From Marinoscillum sp. (GTDB lineage Bacteria > Bacteroidota > Bacteroidia > Cytophagales > Cyclobacteriaceae), in the NCBI GenBank assembly GCA_024305105.1, contig JAMWZA010000008.1, positions 17,360 to 69,409 of the forward strand: a stretch of 52,050 bases of DNA, written 5' to 3'. Both the position numbers and the translations under genes were made by a program. The notes below the pieces were generated by a model. That model had not been told where the DNA came from, ran no database searches, and saw nothing but the letters and a program-made list of their open reading frames with translations. Below, piece by piece: positions 42,469 to 52,050 of this stretch. Within the stretch, counting starts at the first letter, position 1. Every line of letters begins with the position of its first letter.

Positions 42469-42500
42469 GAAATGTAAACAATTCATGAAGGTAGATCAAA
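42469..42500 (-). promoter_or_regulatory. Promoter of the DUF1080-cytochrome operon
   Basis: On the minus strand, TTTG (42500-42497) and TACATTTC (42476-42469, one base off TAnnTTTG) are 20 bp apart. The box lies 25 bp before the ATG at 42443. Confidence 0.55.
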
Positions 42501-42527
42501 TGTTTTGTGTTGAGTGGACACCATAAA

Positions 42528-42555
42528 AAATGGGTCTCCTTTCGGAAACCCATTT
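42528..42555 (-). terminator. Terminator of the His/Ser-rich protein gene
   Basis: AAATGGGT (42528-42535) pairs with ACCCATTT (42548-42555), with TCC/GGA inside. On the minus strand it leads into TTTTTTATGG, 34 bp past the stop at 42589. Confidence 0.75.
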
Positions 42556-42588
42556 AGATCAAAACTCACTCACCTGTAAACAATACCT

Positions 42589-43392
42589 TTAATTGGAACG
42601 GGAGCTGGTACTACGCCCGCTTCTGCTAGAAGTGCCAGAAGAAGTCTTTGCTCTGTTTCCAGTAGAAACACTGCTTCTTGACCCAGAACTCCTATTTGTG
42701 TCTACATCACTCCGAGATCTTGAACTGCTACTTGTTCCGACACTACTTCTTGATTCTCTAGAACTCTGAGCTCTATTTTTGTATGCATCCTGATCAATAC
42801 TCACTGTATACCTATTTGAAGACCTACTTTGATATTCTCGCGAATTTTCTCGTGACTTATACGAATTGGTATCACGATAGTCCTTTCGGTTATTCGATTG
42901 ATTATAATGCTCATTTCCACTTTTCTTATAATGTCCATAGGCATGTCCATTGCCAGGATGATGGTTGTAGTTTCTCCGCACATAGGTCACATGATTATGA
43001 CCATGATGATGGTGACTGTTACAAACCACTACGTTCCTTCTGTAAAAATTGGAATGATACCCACAGAAACTATTGCAAATATGATTGCTAAACGGGTAAT
43101 CATAGGTCACTACCTGATTGTAGATTCTACCGTATCGACCAATGCTTACATTGACAAACACATCACCTCTTTGCAGCACCACATCAAAAAAGAGCTTACC
43201 ACGCTGTACGATTCTTCTCGTATGAACGATATCGTAGCCCCAGTAGTCGTGCTCAATGGCATGAACTACCTGGACTGGCATTGCCCAGCTTTGAGTTGCT
43301 CCGAATGAAGTCACAAAATGGAATTGCTGCGCATTACTTTTAGGTAAGAATAGAATGGCAAAAACGATCGAAAGTAAAATTGCTCTTTTCAT
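42589..43392 (-). CDS. Secreted His-rich and Ser/Arg-rich protein
   Basis: This 267-residue protein, counted from the ATG at 43392 (an ATG at 43404 adds four residues before the signal), has a signal peptide (KRAILLSIVFAILFLPKSNA). A folded N-terminal half follows (about 25-105) with GYDIVHTRRIVQRGKLFFDV and VNVSIGRYGRIYNQVVTYD, a pattern seen in Bacteroidota proteins of unknown role. A His-rich patch (CNSHHHHGHNHVTYV) comes next. The last 110 residues are a low-complexity Ser/Arg/Asn tail. The His patch could bind metal, and the tail may bind polymers or surfaces. No family is named. A TAnnTTTG box lies 61 bp upstream. Confidence 0.75.
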   Translation of the reverse strand: MKRAILLSIVFAILFLPKSNAQQFHFVTSFGATQSWAMPVQVVHAIEHDYWGYDIVHTRRIVQRGKLFFDVVLQRGDVFVNVSIGRYGRIYNQVVTYDYPFSNHICNSFCGYHSNFYRRNVVVCNSHHHHGHNHVTYVRRNYNHHPGNGHAYGHYKKSGNEHYNQSNNRKDYRDTNSYKSRENSREYQSRSSNRYTVSIDQDAYKNRAQSSRESRSSVGTSSSSRSRSDVDTNRSSGSRSSVSTGNRAKTSSGTSSRSGRSTSSRSN

Positions 43393-43452
43393 GGCTCTAC
43401 ACATTTGGTTTACAGGTAGTGATTAGCCAATTATAATGCCAAAAATGCAAAA

Positions 43453-43460
43453 CAAATTTA
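43453..43460 (-). promoter_or_regulatory. Candidate -7 box for the His/Ser-rich protein gene
   Basis: The minus strand reads TAAATTTG, an exact TAnnTTTG match, 61 bp upstream of the ATG at 43392. A TTG lies upstream but too close for the usual spacing. Confidence 0.4.
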
Positions 43461-43489
43461 ACTTACTGATTTTCAATCTATTATAAAGA

Positions 43490-43520
43490 TAAAGTCCTCA
43501 CGATATTCGAAAGGACTTTA
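43490..43520. terminator. Terminator of icmF
   Basis: TAAAGTCCT (43490-43498) pairs perfectly with AGGACTTTA (43512-43520), 9 bp past the icmF stop. On the minus strand it continues into TATCTTTATAA. Confidence 0.6.
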
Positions 43521-43528
43521 GCAATTCA

Positions 43529-46500
43529 TTACATATTTCTACGATACTGACCTCCTACTTCAAACATGGCATTGGTAATCTGACCTAATGAGCAATACTT
43601 GGTTGTTTCCATCAATTGTGCAAACGTATTACCATTATTGAGTGCCACTTCCTGAAGTTGCTTCAGCATCTTTTCATTATGTACTTCATTTCGCTTGTGC
43701 AAAGCATTGAGGTTAGTAATCTGCGCCTCCTTTTCATCAGTAGTCGCTCTGATCACCTCGTCTGGAATAACCGTTGGCGATCCTTTAGAAGACAAGAAGG
43801 TGTTTACACCAATTATCGGCAATTCACCATTGTGTTTCTTGGTTTCATAGTACAGGCTCTCTTCCTGAATTTTACCGCGTTGGTACATGCTCTCCATTGC
43901 GCCAAGCACACCTCCACGCTCGGTGATTCTATCAAACTCCAGCATCACGGCTTCCTCGACTAAATCAGTCAGCTCTTCTGTAATGAACGATCCCTGCATT
44001 GGGTTTTCATTTTTAGACAAACCAAGCTCCTTGTTGATAATCAACTGTATGGCCATCGCTCTTCTTACCGAATGTTCTGTAGGTGTGGTAATAGCCTCAT
44101 CATACGCATTGGTATGTAGGGAATTACAGTTATCATAAATGGCATAAAGTGCCTGCAAAGTGGTACGAATGTCATTGAAGTCAATCTCCTGGGCATGCAG
44201 TGACCGACCAGAAGTCTGAATGTGATATTTCAGCTTTTGAGAACGCTCATCCGCACCATATTTCACCTTCATGGCTTTGGCCCAGATTCGTCTTGCCACA
44301 CGCCCAATGACAGCATACTCAGCATCCACTCCATTCGAAAAGAAGAATGACAGGTTCGGTGCAAACTTGTTGATATCCATTCCTCTGGAGAGGTAATATT
44401 CCACAAACGTGAAGCCATTAGCTAGTGTAAATGCCAGCTGCGTAATCGGGTTGGCCCCAGCCTCAGCAATGTGGTAACCTGAAATGGAAACGGAATAAAA
44501 GTTCCGAACCATGTTATCAATAAAGTACTGTTGCACGTCCCCCATCAATCTTAGGGAGAATTCCGTCGAGAAAATACACGTATTCTGTGCTTGATCCTCT
44601 TTCAAGATGTCCGCCTGCACCGTACCACGAACAGATGATAGCGTTCGTTCTTTGATCTCTTTATACACATCTGCTGGCAGGACATCATCTCCCGTCACAC
44701 CCAGCAACATCAATCCAAGGCCACTGTGACCAGGTGGCAGATCCCCTTTGTAGGAAGGACGTTCACTGCCCAGGTCCTCATAAATCTTTTTAATCTTCGC
44801 CTCAACCTCTTTCTCCAATCCGTTTTCTTTGATGTAGAGCTCACATTGCTGGTCAATAGCAGCATTCATGAAAAATGCGGCAATGGTCGCTGCAGGCCCA
44901 TTAATGGTCATGGAGACCGATGTTGTAGGATCACTGAGATTGAACCCAGAGTACAGCTTCTTGGCATCATCGAGACAACAAATGCTCACACCAGAGTTTC
45001 CGATCTTGCCATAAATATCTGGTCGGTGATCCGGATCCTCTCCATACAACGTCACCGAATCGAAGGCAGTGGAAAGCCTGGCAGCTGGCAATCCATGAGA
45101 CACGTAGTGAAAGCGCTTGTTGGTTCTTTCAGGCCCACCTTCTCCGGCGAACATCCGGGTAGGGTCTTCGCCCTTTCTTTTGAATGGAAATACCCCAGCC
45201 GTGTATGGAAACTCTCCCGGTACGTTTTCCTGAAGACTCCATTTCAGTACATCTCCCCAGGCTTCATACTTAGGTAAGCTGACACGAGGCACCATGGTGC
45301 CGGACAGGGTTTCTGTCTTCGTCTCTACTTCTATTTTCTTTCCCCGAACTTCATAGGTAAAGGCATCTCCTTCATAGTTGGCTTTCTTTCCATCCCAGTC
45401 CTCCAGAAGTTTCTTATTGTGTGGATCCAAATCAAGCGCGAGTTGTTCCTTAGCTTCTTCTATGGCCTTGATCGCTTCTGTCTTATCCATGGCTTTCATT
45501 ACTTCCAGGGATTTATCCAGCCCATAGAGTTTTTGTGCCACTTCTTTTTGCTTCTCTACCGTTTCGTTGTAATCGCGAATGGTTTCAGAGATCTCAGATA
45601 GGTATCGGGTTCGCTTAGGCGGAATGATGTAAATCTTCTCTGACATCTCCTTCGTCGACTGGAAGTTAGACTTCAGGTCTGCCTTGGTGTTTTCCACAAT
45701 CAGATCCATGATGGACTTATAGAGCTGGTTCATTCCCGGATCATTGAACTGACTGGCAATGGTGCCATAAACTGGCAGCTCGTCATCGTTGGTTTCCCAA
45801 AGCTGATGATTTCGTTTGTATTGCTTTTTCACATCACGTAGCGCATCGAGTGCACCTCGTTTATCAAACTTGTTGAGTGCGATGATATCCGCAAAATCCA
45901 GCATATCGATCTTTTCCAACTGAGTAGCCGCTCCATACTCTGGCGTCATTACATAAAGTGACAGATCAGAATGATCGGTGATCTCTGTGTCGGATTGCCC
46001 AATACCGGAAGTCTCCAGAATGATCAGATCAAATCCGGCAGCTTTGGTGATATCTACGGCATCCTTCACATATCGTGAGAGGGCCAGATTGGACTGTCGT
46101 GTAGCCAGCGAACGCATGTAAACCCGATCAGAAAAAATAGAATTCATCCGAATTCGGTCACCCAACAATGCACCACCTGTTTTTCGTTTGGATGGATCTA
46201 CGGATATTACGGCAATTTTCTTGTCCTTGAAGTCGAGTAAAAAACGTCTTACCAACTCATCTACTAAGGAAGACTTCCCTGCGCCACCTGTACCGGTGAT
46301 TCCCAAAACCGGAGCTACTTTTTTCGCTTCATTGGTTTTGCGGATTTCGTCCAGCATTCCTTTGTTCTCTTCAGGATAGTTTTCGGCTGCTGAAATGACT
46401 CGCGCTATATCACCAGCCTCCTGCTTATCCAACTGCTTCATCTGACCATTAAGGTTTTCACCCACCGCAAAATCAGCTCCTGCTACCAGGTCATTGATCA

Positions 46501-46906
46501 TACCCTGAAGGCCCATTTCACGTCCATCATCCGGACTGTAGATTCGGGTAATTCCGTATTCATGCAGCTCAGTAATCTCTTCCGGTAGAATGGTACCTCC
46601 ACCTCCTCCATAAATTCGAATCTGCTCTGCTCCGCGCTCTTTCAGCAAATCATACATATACTTAAAGTACTCTACATGACCTCCCTGATACGAAGTGATC
46701 GCTATTGCCTGCGCGTCTTCCTGTACGGCACAGTCCACAATCTCCTGTACGGATCGGTTGTGACCTAAGTGAATTACCTCACAGCCTGTAGACTGGATGA
46801 TCCGACGCATGATATTGATGGCTGCATCGTGTCCATCAAATAGCGATGCTGCAGTAACAATGCGAATGTGATGTTTCGGCTTGTATGGGGCAATGGGTTG
46901 AGACAT
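43529..46906 (-). CDS. icmF: Fused isobutyryl-CoA mutase IcmF
   Basis: This 1125-residue fusion enzyme interconverts isobutyryl-CoA and n-butyryl-CoA (some also act on pivalyl-CoA) with adenosylcobalamin. The N-terminal B12 domain carries [10 protein letters not shown] (base-off His26) and IYGGGGGTI. Next is the MeaB-like G domain with [13 protein letters not shown] (201-213), a switch region and ALNKFDKRG (NKxD). The C-terminal mutase barrel starts near 560 ([40 protein letters not shown]). The order B12-G-mutase is the IcmF hallmark, and the length fits the family. It probably serves branched-chain amino acid or fatty acid breakdown. The gene has its own -7 box and terminator. Confidence 0.95.
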   Translation of the reverse strand: MSQPIAPYKPKHHIRIVTAASLFDGHDAAINIMRRIIQSTGCEVIHLGHNRSVQEIVDCAVQEDAQAIAITSYQGGHVEYFKYMYDLLKERGAEQIRIYGGGGGTILPEEITELHEYGITRIYSPDDGREMGLQGMINDLVAGADFAVGENLNGQMKQLDKQEAGDIARVISAAENYPEENKGMLDEIRKTNEAKKVAPVLGITGTGGAGKSSLVDELVRRFLLDFKDKKIAVISVDPSKRKTGGALLGDRIRMNSIFSDRVYMRSLATRQSNLALSRYVKDAVDITKAAGFDLIILETSGIGQSDTEITDHSDLSLYVMTPEYGAATQLEKIDMLDFADIIALNKFDKRGALDALRDVKKQYKRNHQLWETNDDELPVYGTIASQFNDPGMNQLYKSIMDLIVENTKADLKSNFQSTKEMSEKIYIIPPKRTRYLSEISETIRDYNETVEKQKEVAQKLYGLDKSLEVMKAMDKTEAIKAIEEAKEQLALDLDPHNKKLLEDWDGKKANYEGDAFTYEVRGKKIEVETKTETLSGTMVPRVSLPKYEAWGDVLKWSLQENVPGEFPYTAGVFPFKRKGEDPTRMFAGEGGPERTNKRFHYVSHGLPAARLSTAFDSVTLYGEDPDHRPDIYGKIGNSGVSICCLDDAKKLYSGFNLSDPTTSVSMTINGPAATIAAFFMNAAIDQQCELYIKENGLEKEVEAKIKKIYEDLGSERPSYKGDLPPGHSGLGLMLLGVTGDDVLPADVYKEIKERTLSSVRGTVQADILKEDQAQNTCIFSTEFSLRLMGDVQQYFIDNMVRNFYSVSISGYHIAEAGANPITQLAFTLANGFTFVEYYLSRGMDINKFAPNLSFFFSNGVDAEYAVIGRVARRIWAKAMKVKYGADERSQKLKYHIQTSGRSLHAQEIDFNDIRTTLQALYAIYDNCNSLHTNAYDEAITTPTEHSVRRAMAIQLIINKELGLSKNENPMQGSFITEELTDLVEEAVMLEFDRITERGGVLGAMESMYQRGKIQEESLYYETKKHNGELPIIGVNTFLSSKGSPTVIPDEVIRATTDEKEAQITNLNALHKRNEVHNEKMLKQLQEVALNNGNTFAQLMETTKYCSLGQITNAMFEVGGQYRRNM

Positions 46907-46962
46907 ACGTGATCGTTTTTTGTTTGGGGTTTTTGTTGTTTTCGGGTAACCACAAAAATAAG

Positions 46963-46970
46963 CAAAACTA
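46963..46970 (-). promoter_or_regulatory. Candidate -7 box of icmF
   Basis: The minus strand reads TAGTTTTG (exact TAnnTTTG), 56 bp upstream of the ATG at 46906. No matching -33 TTG is clear. The rest of 46971-47203 shows no feature I can support. Confidence 0.45.
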
Positions 46971-47203
46971 CCCTGCTATTGTTCGGATTTGGTGGGATTA
47001 ACGAAGTGAAGAATGGTGTTTGGAAAATGTAATCTTAAAAGATCAGAAAAATCAACATTTGATTGGAAGTAGAAATATGGTTTGGTAGCCTCACACGATC
47101 TAATTCGTGTTAATTTCAGGTTGATCCTTATATCATCGGAGAAAGTTTTTGAAATAGCGGCTATTGAATAATGGGTCCAGTTCTATGTGATTAACTTTAC
47201 TAA

Positions 47204-47863
47204 ATGACATTTAAAAGGATCATCTTTCTATCTCTCCTTACTTTTAGCCTAGTTAATGTATACTGTCAAGAGTGGGAAAATGGGTCTTTAACACTAAAGG
47301 ACGGCACGAACATAAAAGGAGAGTTTTCTCTACAAAGCTTCGGTACATATGAAGTAGTCAGACATAATAAAGAAGTTGGCCAAAACACATTTCCTACTGA
47401 AGCGATTGATAAGCTCATTTTATGGACTTCAAAAGATACGACTAAGTACAGATGTCTTAACTTCAATCAGGATGAACTTAGAACAAGCCCTAGGATCCTC
47501 TTTGAAGTTTTATATGAATCTGACTCTTTTAAGCTCTTTAGGAATGATATAAAAAGTTTAGAGAAATATTTCAGGGTCTATCCAATTCCAGGCTTGGTTA
47601 CCATTTTCAAATGGGGAAGCGAAGTAAGGAATAGAGATGTTCTTTTAATGTGCAAAAATGATGTCAATGACCTCATCATCATTAATAAATTGAAGAAGAA
47701 TCAAGATTATGACCAATTAATTATTGACAAGGATGTTGTATCAGAAAACTTTTTTGTTTCTCATAAACCAGAAATGGAGAAATTCTTCAAGGATAATAAA
47801 ATCAAATGGAGACGTCTCTCGGACTTTATCAAAAGTATTAAGCATTACGATCAAGTAGACTGA
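47204..47863 (+). CDS. Secreted protein of unknown function
   Basis: This 219-residue protein has a signal peptide (MTFKRIIFLSLLTFSLVNVYC; the Cys may be lipid-modified, but the lipobox is poor). The exported part starts with a DGTNIKGEF-type strand pattern (WENGSLTLKDGTNIKGEFSL) and is rich in Lys/Asp with alternating hydrophobics, probably beta-strands followed by helices near the end. No catalytic motif is visible and I do not recognise the family. It is a single gene, with neighbours on the opposite strand. Base use looks slightly A/T-richer than its neighbours. Confidence 0.65.
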   Translation: MTFKRIIFLSLLTFSLVNVYCQEWENGSLTLKDGTNIKGEFSLQSFGTYEVVRHNKEVGQNTFPTEAIDKLILWTSKDTTKYRCLNFNQDELRTSPRILFEVLYESDSFKLFRNDIKSLEKYFRVYPIPGLVTIFKWGSEVRNRDVLLMCKNDVNDLIIINKLKKNQDYDQLIIDKDVVSENFFVSHKPEMEKFFKDNKIKWRRLSDFIKSIKHYDQVD

Positions 47864-47981
47864 AAACCCAACCTACGCTCCAACTACAGTAGAAAGCCAT
47901 CGAATTAAACACCATAGAGTACTTCCACGAAATAAAACAAAGGTATTTTGGAATCCCCTTTGCTCACAGCATCAATAAAAA

Positions 47982-48518
47982 CTACCGTCTAAAGTAGACA
48001 TGGAAAACAGCTCGGTATTTTTTTGGAAACTTTTTACTACGCACCAGCGATATCAAGACCAATCGCTTTTCAGTTAACGAATGAATACGATATGGCTCTA
48101 ATAACGCAGATCCTTCTTTCGATTTGTTCTGATACCTCTTTAGGTCTAGCCGACCTTCCTCATATACCCAATCACACCATACCGTATCTTTTTCATTGCG
48201 GTTGATGTAGTATGCTCCCGATTCATCTGGGAACTTTAATATACCTTTTGTATTACTCAGACGAACCTCGCGTCCATCAGGATATACCGTATGTGAGTAT
48301 CTCCACCACGGCCCTGTCATGGTTTCGTCTACCTCACCAGACGAAACGTTACCGGACATCTGGTCTAGAGCGGTGAAATAATTGTCCCGTGAAATTCCAT
48401 CGAGATCCATCTTAGAACGTAATTCAGCAATTTCCTTTTCAAGTTTTTCTGTGAATTGAGCAGAAAGTTGAGAAGCAATCAATGCAAATACCGTTACAAT
48501 AGTAAATCTAATCATCAT
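47982..48518 (-). CDS. Secreted protein of unknown function
   Basis: This 178-residue protein (177 if the second ATG is used) has a signal peptide (MIRFTIVTVFALIASQLSA) and then a short coiled-coil-like helix (EKLEKEIAELRSKMDLDG). A beta-rich domain follows with GPWWRYSHTVYPDGREVRLS, GAYYINRNEKDTVWCDWVYE and a basic end (KKFPKKYRAVFHVYFRR), which could be a lipocalin-like or toast-rack fold. No family is named. It is probably monocistronic; the OM protein gene upstream on the same strand ends 59 bp away. Confidence 0.65.
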   Translation of the reverse strand: MMIRFTIVTVFALIASQLSAQFTEKLEKEIAELRSKMDLDGISRDNYFTALDQMSGNVSSGEVDETMTGPWWRYSHTVYPDGREVRLSNTKGILKFPDESGAYYINRNEKDTVWCDWVYEEGRLDLKRYQNKSKEGSALLEPYRIHSLTEKRLVLISLVRSKKFPKKYRAVFHVYFRR

Positions 48519-48577
48519 GGCTTAAAAGGTTAGATGCAAGTATAGTAACATCCACAGCAAATACGAATCAGCTTACA

Positions 48578-49990
48578 TCACATCTGCAACCCTACTGTGT
48601 AAGAAGCCCACAGTCGATATTGCCTGTTTCCCAACGAGCCACTGGCAAGCATCATCTCCAAACCAGTAGGCTCAGCCAATGCTTTCATCCATTCACAATT
48701 AACATTCAACCCACCAAACACATACATGCCACGAGTGATTTTAAAGCCAATTTCAGAATGCAGAATGCTTAAAAGATTTAGGCGCTTTTCAAATCGGTTG
48801 GCCTGATTCAAATGCTGTACTCTAGCTCCATAGCTAATAAAAAAGCGCTTGTTGTGTGGATCTCCTGCAGACATGGATGATTTGTTATACAACACCTGTT
48901 CAAATCCATAACCCACCGTCCACTTGTAGGGTGAAACATAGTCCCAATGGTTGTATCCAAAAATCAATGCGTTCTGATTCATCTTTTGAAACTTGTCCGA
49001 AAGGGGCATGGTTGATTCTGTCCACGTGCAATTGCGGCAATTACCCGTAGTGATCTCTAAATTCGTCCAGAAGAGATTGTTGTTGTACAACCGAATATGA
49101 TTGCCTGTAGACCCAATATTGATTAACCCAATGGGCACACCATATTTTCCATTGCCTTGATTCCCCTGATAAGGACTGGTTTTGTACACATTTATCAATC
49201 CAACCTGGACACCACGAAAGCCTTTGGTTTTGTTGAATAGGCCCAATTGAAATCCGTCATTCGACTTACTAAGATTAACCAACCCGACCTGCACACCTCG
49301 CCTGGATGTATGCTGCACCAAGTTTACCCCAGACAACATTCCAGCAATGTTTACAGCTGAAAACTGAAGACCATCCATCTCCCACTTGGCTCGATTAAAT
49401 CCGACAGCCACCTGCAACCCTCTAGCGCCATAGTTGACATTATTGGCAAACCCGGCAATCTGCGTGCCCCCAAAGCTCTGCCCAACGTAATTGGCAAAAC
49501 CTGCCAACTGAATGACCTGTGCATTTCCATTGTTGACATTCATTCCACCAGTCAGTTGAAACCCTTGCACATTATGACGCACGAAATTCAGCATACCTGA
49601 CAACTGAATTCCTTTCAAATCAGAGCGATCACCATCCCGATAATATTGTTGTTCTTCTCCGCGAGTTAGGTTGACATAACTGTTACTTCCTACGACATTG
49701 GCCAGTCCGGCTAGCTGAATACCTTCACTAGAACGCGTATGGGTATTGGAGATAGTCCCTATTTCAAACCAGTGATTCCCAGCAGAAAGCCCACTGGTCA
49801 GGTTGATTGAAAACTTGTTGAAGTACATGGCAGAAGACAAGCCATTGGTACTTACCCCTGGAAAAAATGAAAGCTGAAATACACTTTCGCGATAAGGCAA
49901 TCCCTTTAGCTGAGCATAAGACTGCAAATGCAATAGCAATAAAAAGGTTACCCCTAAGCTCACTTTGTGATGAGCGTTTGGGTGGATCAT
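48578..49990 (-). CDS. LA_2272-type surface repeat protein (outer membrane beta)
   Basis: This 470-residue protein, counted from the ATG at 49990, has a signal peptide (LGVTFLLLLHLQSYA). A run of short repeats follows of the form GxQLAGxxNxVxxxxxG: GIQLAGLANVVGSNS, GIQLSGMLNFVRHN, GFQLTGGMNVNNG, VIQLAGFANYVGQS, GTQIAGFANNVNYG and so on to about residue 300. These match the LA_2272 surface repeat class, predicted to form a beta-structure. The C-terminal third resembles an outer-membrane barrel end (aromatic, alternating, ending SYTVGLQM). It is probably an outer-membrane protein of unknown role. Confidence 0.8.
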   Translation of the reverse strand: MIHPNAHHKVSLGVTFLLLLHLQSYAQLKGLPYRESVFQLSFFPGVSTNGLSSAMYFNKFSINLTSGLSAGNHWFEIGTISNTHTRSSEGIQLAGLANVVGSNSYVNLTRGEEQQYYRDGDRSDLKGIQLSGMLNFVRHNVQGFQLTGGMNVNNGNAQVIQLAGFANYVGQSFGGTQIAGFANNVNYGARGLQVAVGFNRAKWEMDGLQFSAVNIAGMLSGVNLVQHTSRRGVQVGLVNLSKSNDGFQLGLFNKTKGFRGVQVGLINVYKTSPYQGNQGNGKYGVPIGLINIGSTGNHIRLYNNNLFWTNLEITTGNCRNCTWTESTMPLSDKFQKMNQNALIFGYNHWDYVSPYKWTVGYGFEQVLYNKSSMSAGDPHNKRFFISYGARVQHLNQANRFEKRLNLLSILHSEIGFKITRGMYVFGGLNVNCEWMKALAEPTGLEMMLASGSLGNRQYRLWASYTVGLQM

Positions 49991-50378
49991 GGTGGTAAGG
50001 TTTGTTTGACACCTTAATAACCACAACAGTGCTTGAAAATTGTGTAATGAAAATTAGGTGTCTATTTATTAGTAAACATCAAATAACTCATTTTTTGATG
50101 TCTAGTTGTATCTAAACCTTAAACTGTTTTGAACACTCCAAAGTAACCTACTTAACCTTACAACATTCGCTTACGCAAATACCTCAACACCAATTATTGT
50201 ACGGAATATTTCAATATTTTCAGTATATATTGCAACATTATATTAAGCAAACTCGTATAACCGTATATGCAGATACAATCTACACTTCTTTAAGCTACTC
50301 AGCTTTTGAGATCCCCCTATTACGAAGAAAGAAGCCACGATCAAGGTCTACTTGTTTAACCTTTTAAATGCCATAACT
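49991..50378. other. Intergenic region between OM protein and SPFH genes
   Basis: This A/T-rich gap of about 390 bp carries no convincing ORF. The only structure I see is an 8-bp hairpin (ACATCAAA at 50076-50083 with TTTGATGT at 50094-50101) without a T-run. It must contain the two divergent promoters, but no exact TAnnTTTG box was found. Confidence 0.5.
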
Positions 50379-51707
50379 ATGCTTACATTTTTTGGAATAA
50401 TTGCCATACTGGCCGGAATCACCGTTTTTATCATCTCCAGGATTGACATCTCTATACCCGCACTTGCCTGGATGAAAAAATTTAAAAGTGCACAGGGGTT
50501 TGTACTCATGACGCTCGGCGTGTTGCTCATGCTGATGAACTCCTTGTTCTTTTTTGCTGACAGAGGGTTCAACTACTTACTTGTATACCCTACTGGGCAA
50601 ATGAGTGCTGTCATGGAACAAGGAATCAAGTGGCGCGGCTTTGCGAAAATTGATAAATGGGAAAAGTTTATCGACGTGAAAGTGGTCGGACAAGGCATCG
50701 AGATCGACGAATCAGAAGTTAGTGGTGTCATGAAACCAGTACCTTTACGGTTTATTGATCAGGTGACTGCTGCTGGATATGTTTCCACGAGGTTTGAGTT
50801 GCCGCGAGATGAAGAAAGCTTCATCAATCTGGCAGTCAAATTCAGAACGATGAGCAATCTGGTGAATAACACCATCGTGCCTACTGTAAAAGAACAGTTA
50901 ATCAACACCGCTTACATGTTTGCTGCTCAGGATTACATCTCTGGTGAAGCACAAAGCTTCAGACAAGCGTTTGAAGAGCAACTTAAAGGAGGCGCGTATG
51001 CAGTCGAGAAACTCGAAAAGCGAGATACCGTTTATGCGCCAATTACCATCGATAAGGGGCGCACGATCAAGGAAATAAAAACATCCTATGATGTGAAGAA
51101 AATTCTTGAAAATGGTAAACCTAAGCGCATCCAACACGAACTAAGTGAAAACAAGATTATCGTGTCGCAGGTGATCGTCGATAATGTAGAGCTGGAAGCT
51201 ACCTTTAAGCAACGACTGGAAGCGCAACGTGATGAATCTGCTAAAAGGCAGTTGGAGCAGCAAAAGGTAGAGACCGCTAAGGATGCCCAACAGCGAATTA
51301 TTGCGGAGGGTGAGCGCGACAAGGCTGCAGAGCGAGTTGCTCAGGAAAAGGAGCAGGTTAAAGCCCTGATTGCTATTGAAACCAAGCTGAAACAAGAGGA
51401 AACCAACAAGAAGCTGGCCGCAATAGCGCTAGAAACGGAACGACTAAACGCTCAACGAAAAAAAGTACAAGCAGACGCAGATGCCTATGAAATCGCTAAA
51501 AAAGTGACCGCTGGTATCACACCTGAAGTAAAGCTTAAAATGGAGCTTGACAGGGATGTGAAAGTGGCCGCTGAAATTGCGAAAATCAAATTCCCAGAAA
51601 CGATGATAATCGGTGGTGATGATGGTGGAAGCACTCCTCTGGAGAGCTTGATTGGTGCCGCAATGGCCAAGCAGCTAAGAACCTCCAAAAGTGATGGCGG
51701 ATTCTAA
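50379..51707 (+). CDS. SPFH/band-7 domain membrane protein
   Basis: This 442-residue protein, counted from the ATG at 50379 (a TTG at 50352 would add nine residues), has two N-terminal membrane helices (about 3-20 and 40-58). The SPFH core follows (about 65-250, with AVMEQGIKWRGFAKIDKWEKF and LPRDEESFINLAVKFR), then a long Gln/Glu/Lys-rich coiled coil (about 275-400). It ends in a Gly/Ser segment (GGDDGGSTPLES). It is most like prohibitin/HflK-type scaffold proteins that form ring-like membrane platforms. No NfeD partner is next to it. Monocistronic and followed by a strong terminator. Confidence 0.88.
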   Translation: MLTFFGIIAILAGITVFIISRIDISIPALAWMKKFKSAQGFVLMTLGVLLMLMNSLFFFADRGFNYLLVYPTGQMSAVMEQGIKWRGFAKIDKWEKFIDVKVVGQGIEIDESEVSGVMKPVPLRFIDQVTAAGYVSTRFELPRDEESFINLAVKFRTMSNLVNNTIVPTVKEQLINTAYMFAAQDYISGEAQSFRQAFEEQLKGGAYAVEKLEKRDTVYAPITIDKGRTIKEIKTSYDVKKILENGKPKRIQHELSENKIIVSQVIVDNVELEATFKQRLEAQRDESAKRQLEQQKVETAKDAQQRIIAEGERDKAAERVAQEKEQVKALIAIETKLKQEETNKKLAAIALETERLNAQRKKVQADADAYEIAKKVTAGITPEVKLKMELDRDVKVAAEIAKIKFPETMIIGGDDGGSTPLESLIGAAMAKQLRTSKSDGGF

Positions 51708-51733
51708 ACGAATGACTTAGGTGTTTGTCTTCT

Positions 51734-51766
51734 AAACCCTGACGATGAATGTCAGGGTTTTTTCTG
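51734..51766. terminator. Bidirectional terminator after the SPFH gene
   Basis: AAACCCTGAC (51734-51743) pairs with GTCAGGGTTT (51751-51760) around a 7-base loop and runs into TTTTTC. It lies between two convergent genes. Confidence 0.85.
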
Positions 51767-51767
51767 T

Positions 51768-52050
51768 TTATCCTTTATCATTGGATCTTAACTCCGACAC
51801 CTCTCTTCTAAGTGCTTTTAGTTCCGATAAAACCAAATTCATTTGATCCTGACTGTATTGATTTCCTCCTTCAGCAAGCACCTTTTTCTTGCGCTTTTTT
51901 CCTTCCTTTAGTCTAATGGTCTCAGCAATCATCTTTTCATGTACCTGAGAAGTCAATACCGCCACAAAAATATTGAAACTGATAATGGCTGTAAAAATCA
52001 CAAAACTGATAAAGTACCCTTTTACCAACCATCCCTGATACAATGTGGAG
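51768..52050 (-). CDS. Ion transport protein, C-terminal end (partial)
   Basis: The last 93 codons of a gene that enters from beyond the window edge. The visible part reads TLYQGWLVKGYFISFVIFTA and IISFNIFVAVLTSQVHEKM, the S6 helix and its start in bacterial voltage-gated cation channels (NaChBac-like), where a short pore-helix/turret segment precedes S6. A cytosolic tail follows that is strongly charged and helical (KEGKKRKKKVLAEGG, then ELKALRREVSELRS), as in the coiled-coil C-termini that tetramerise these channels. The apparent TTG at 52041-52043 is not the start: the frame is open to the edge. The function is inferred from this end only. Confidence 0.7.
   Translation of the reverse strand, partial: STLYQGWLVKGYFISFVIFTAIISFNIFVAVLTSQVHEKMIAETIRLKEGKKRKKKVLAEGGNQYSQDQMNLVLSELKALRREVSELRSNDKG

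Noticed and set aside
50352-50378. TTG start for the SPFH protein
   Set aside because: An ATG at 50379 begins right before the first membrane helix and gives the usual layout.

Overview
The window looks like a chromosome segment from a Bacteroidota bacterium, most likely an aerobic or marine member of the Cytophagales. The reasons are: -7 promoter boxes of the form TAnnTTTG, weak ribosome binding sites, many Bacteroidota lipoproteins and secreted proteins, PadR regulators overlapping long MacB/FtsX-type permeases, a Lacal_2735-type small protein, two DUF1080 proteins, a sorbosone-dehydrogenase-like cytochrome c protein and a fused isobutyryl-CoA mutase. The genus cannot be fixed from sequence alone.

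Layout. Positions 1-4.4 kb hold a 1-Cys peroxiredoxin and small genes, set among dispersed repeats: a 108-bp element with inverted ends, a 266-bp MITE-like element with a 6-bp target duplication, and a 21-bp tandem array. Positions 4.5-18.9 kb form a dense defence island of two operons that meet tail to tail with 8 bp between stop codons. The plus-strand operon (4499-11699) encodes a MORC-like GHKL ATPase, an SF2 helicase, a PLD-type nuclease and a large HTH-HNH-STAND-TPR protein, and I cannot assign it to any named system. The minus-strand operon (18877-11708) encodes a DUF4007 protein, a large P-loop ATPase, a PAPS-reductase-like enzyme, a DUF262 protein and a Ser/Thr kinase. It resembles the Ssp DNA phosphorothioation system (SspB, SspC, SspD), but the cysteine desulfurase is absent here, the DUF262 protein lacks the nuclease half of SspE, and a kinase is added.

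Positions 19.1-29.0 kb hold two PadR-permease clusters (one PadR with one permease, one PadR with two paralogous permeases), separated by a repeat-rich stretch with a lone GIY-YIG nuclease gene. Positions 29.0-43.4 kb are mostly envelope, redox and metabolic genes: a lipoprotein and a C10 peptidase, a DsbA-like oxidoreductase, an orphan membrane sensor with a thioredoxin-like protein, a cold-shock protein, nitrilase plus OsmC, DAHP synthase, a lipid A acyltransferase, and a DUF1080/sorbosone-dehydrogenase-like operon for probable extracytoplasmic sugar oxidation or cleavage. Positions 43.5-52.05 kb hold the fused B12-dependent mutase IcmF, three secreted or outer-membrane proteins, an SPFH-domain protein and the 3' end of an ion-channel gene cut by the window edge.

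The two defence operons are the most promising part. The plus-strand operon combines DNA-remodelling ATPases with two nuclease types and a STAND sensor. The minus-strand operon probably writes sulfur onto DNA and may couple that mark to a DUF262/kinase effector. No rRNA, tRNA, CRISPR array or transposase gene was recognised.
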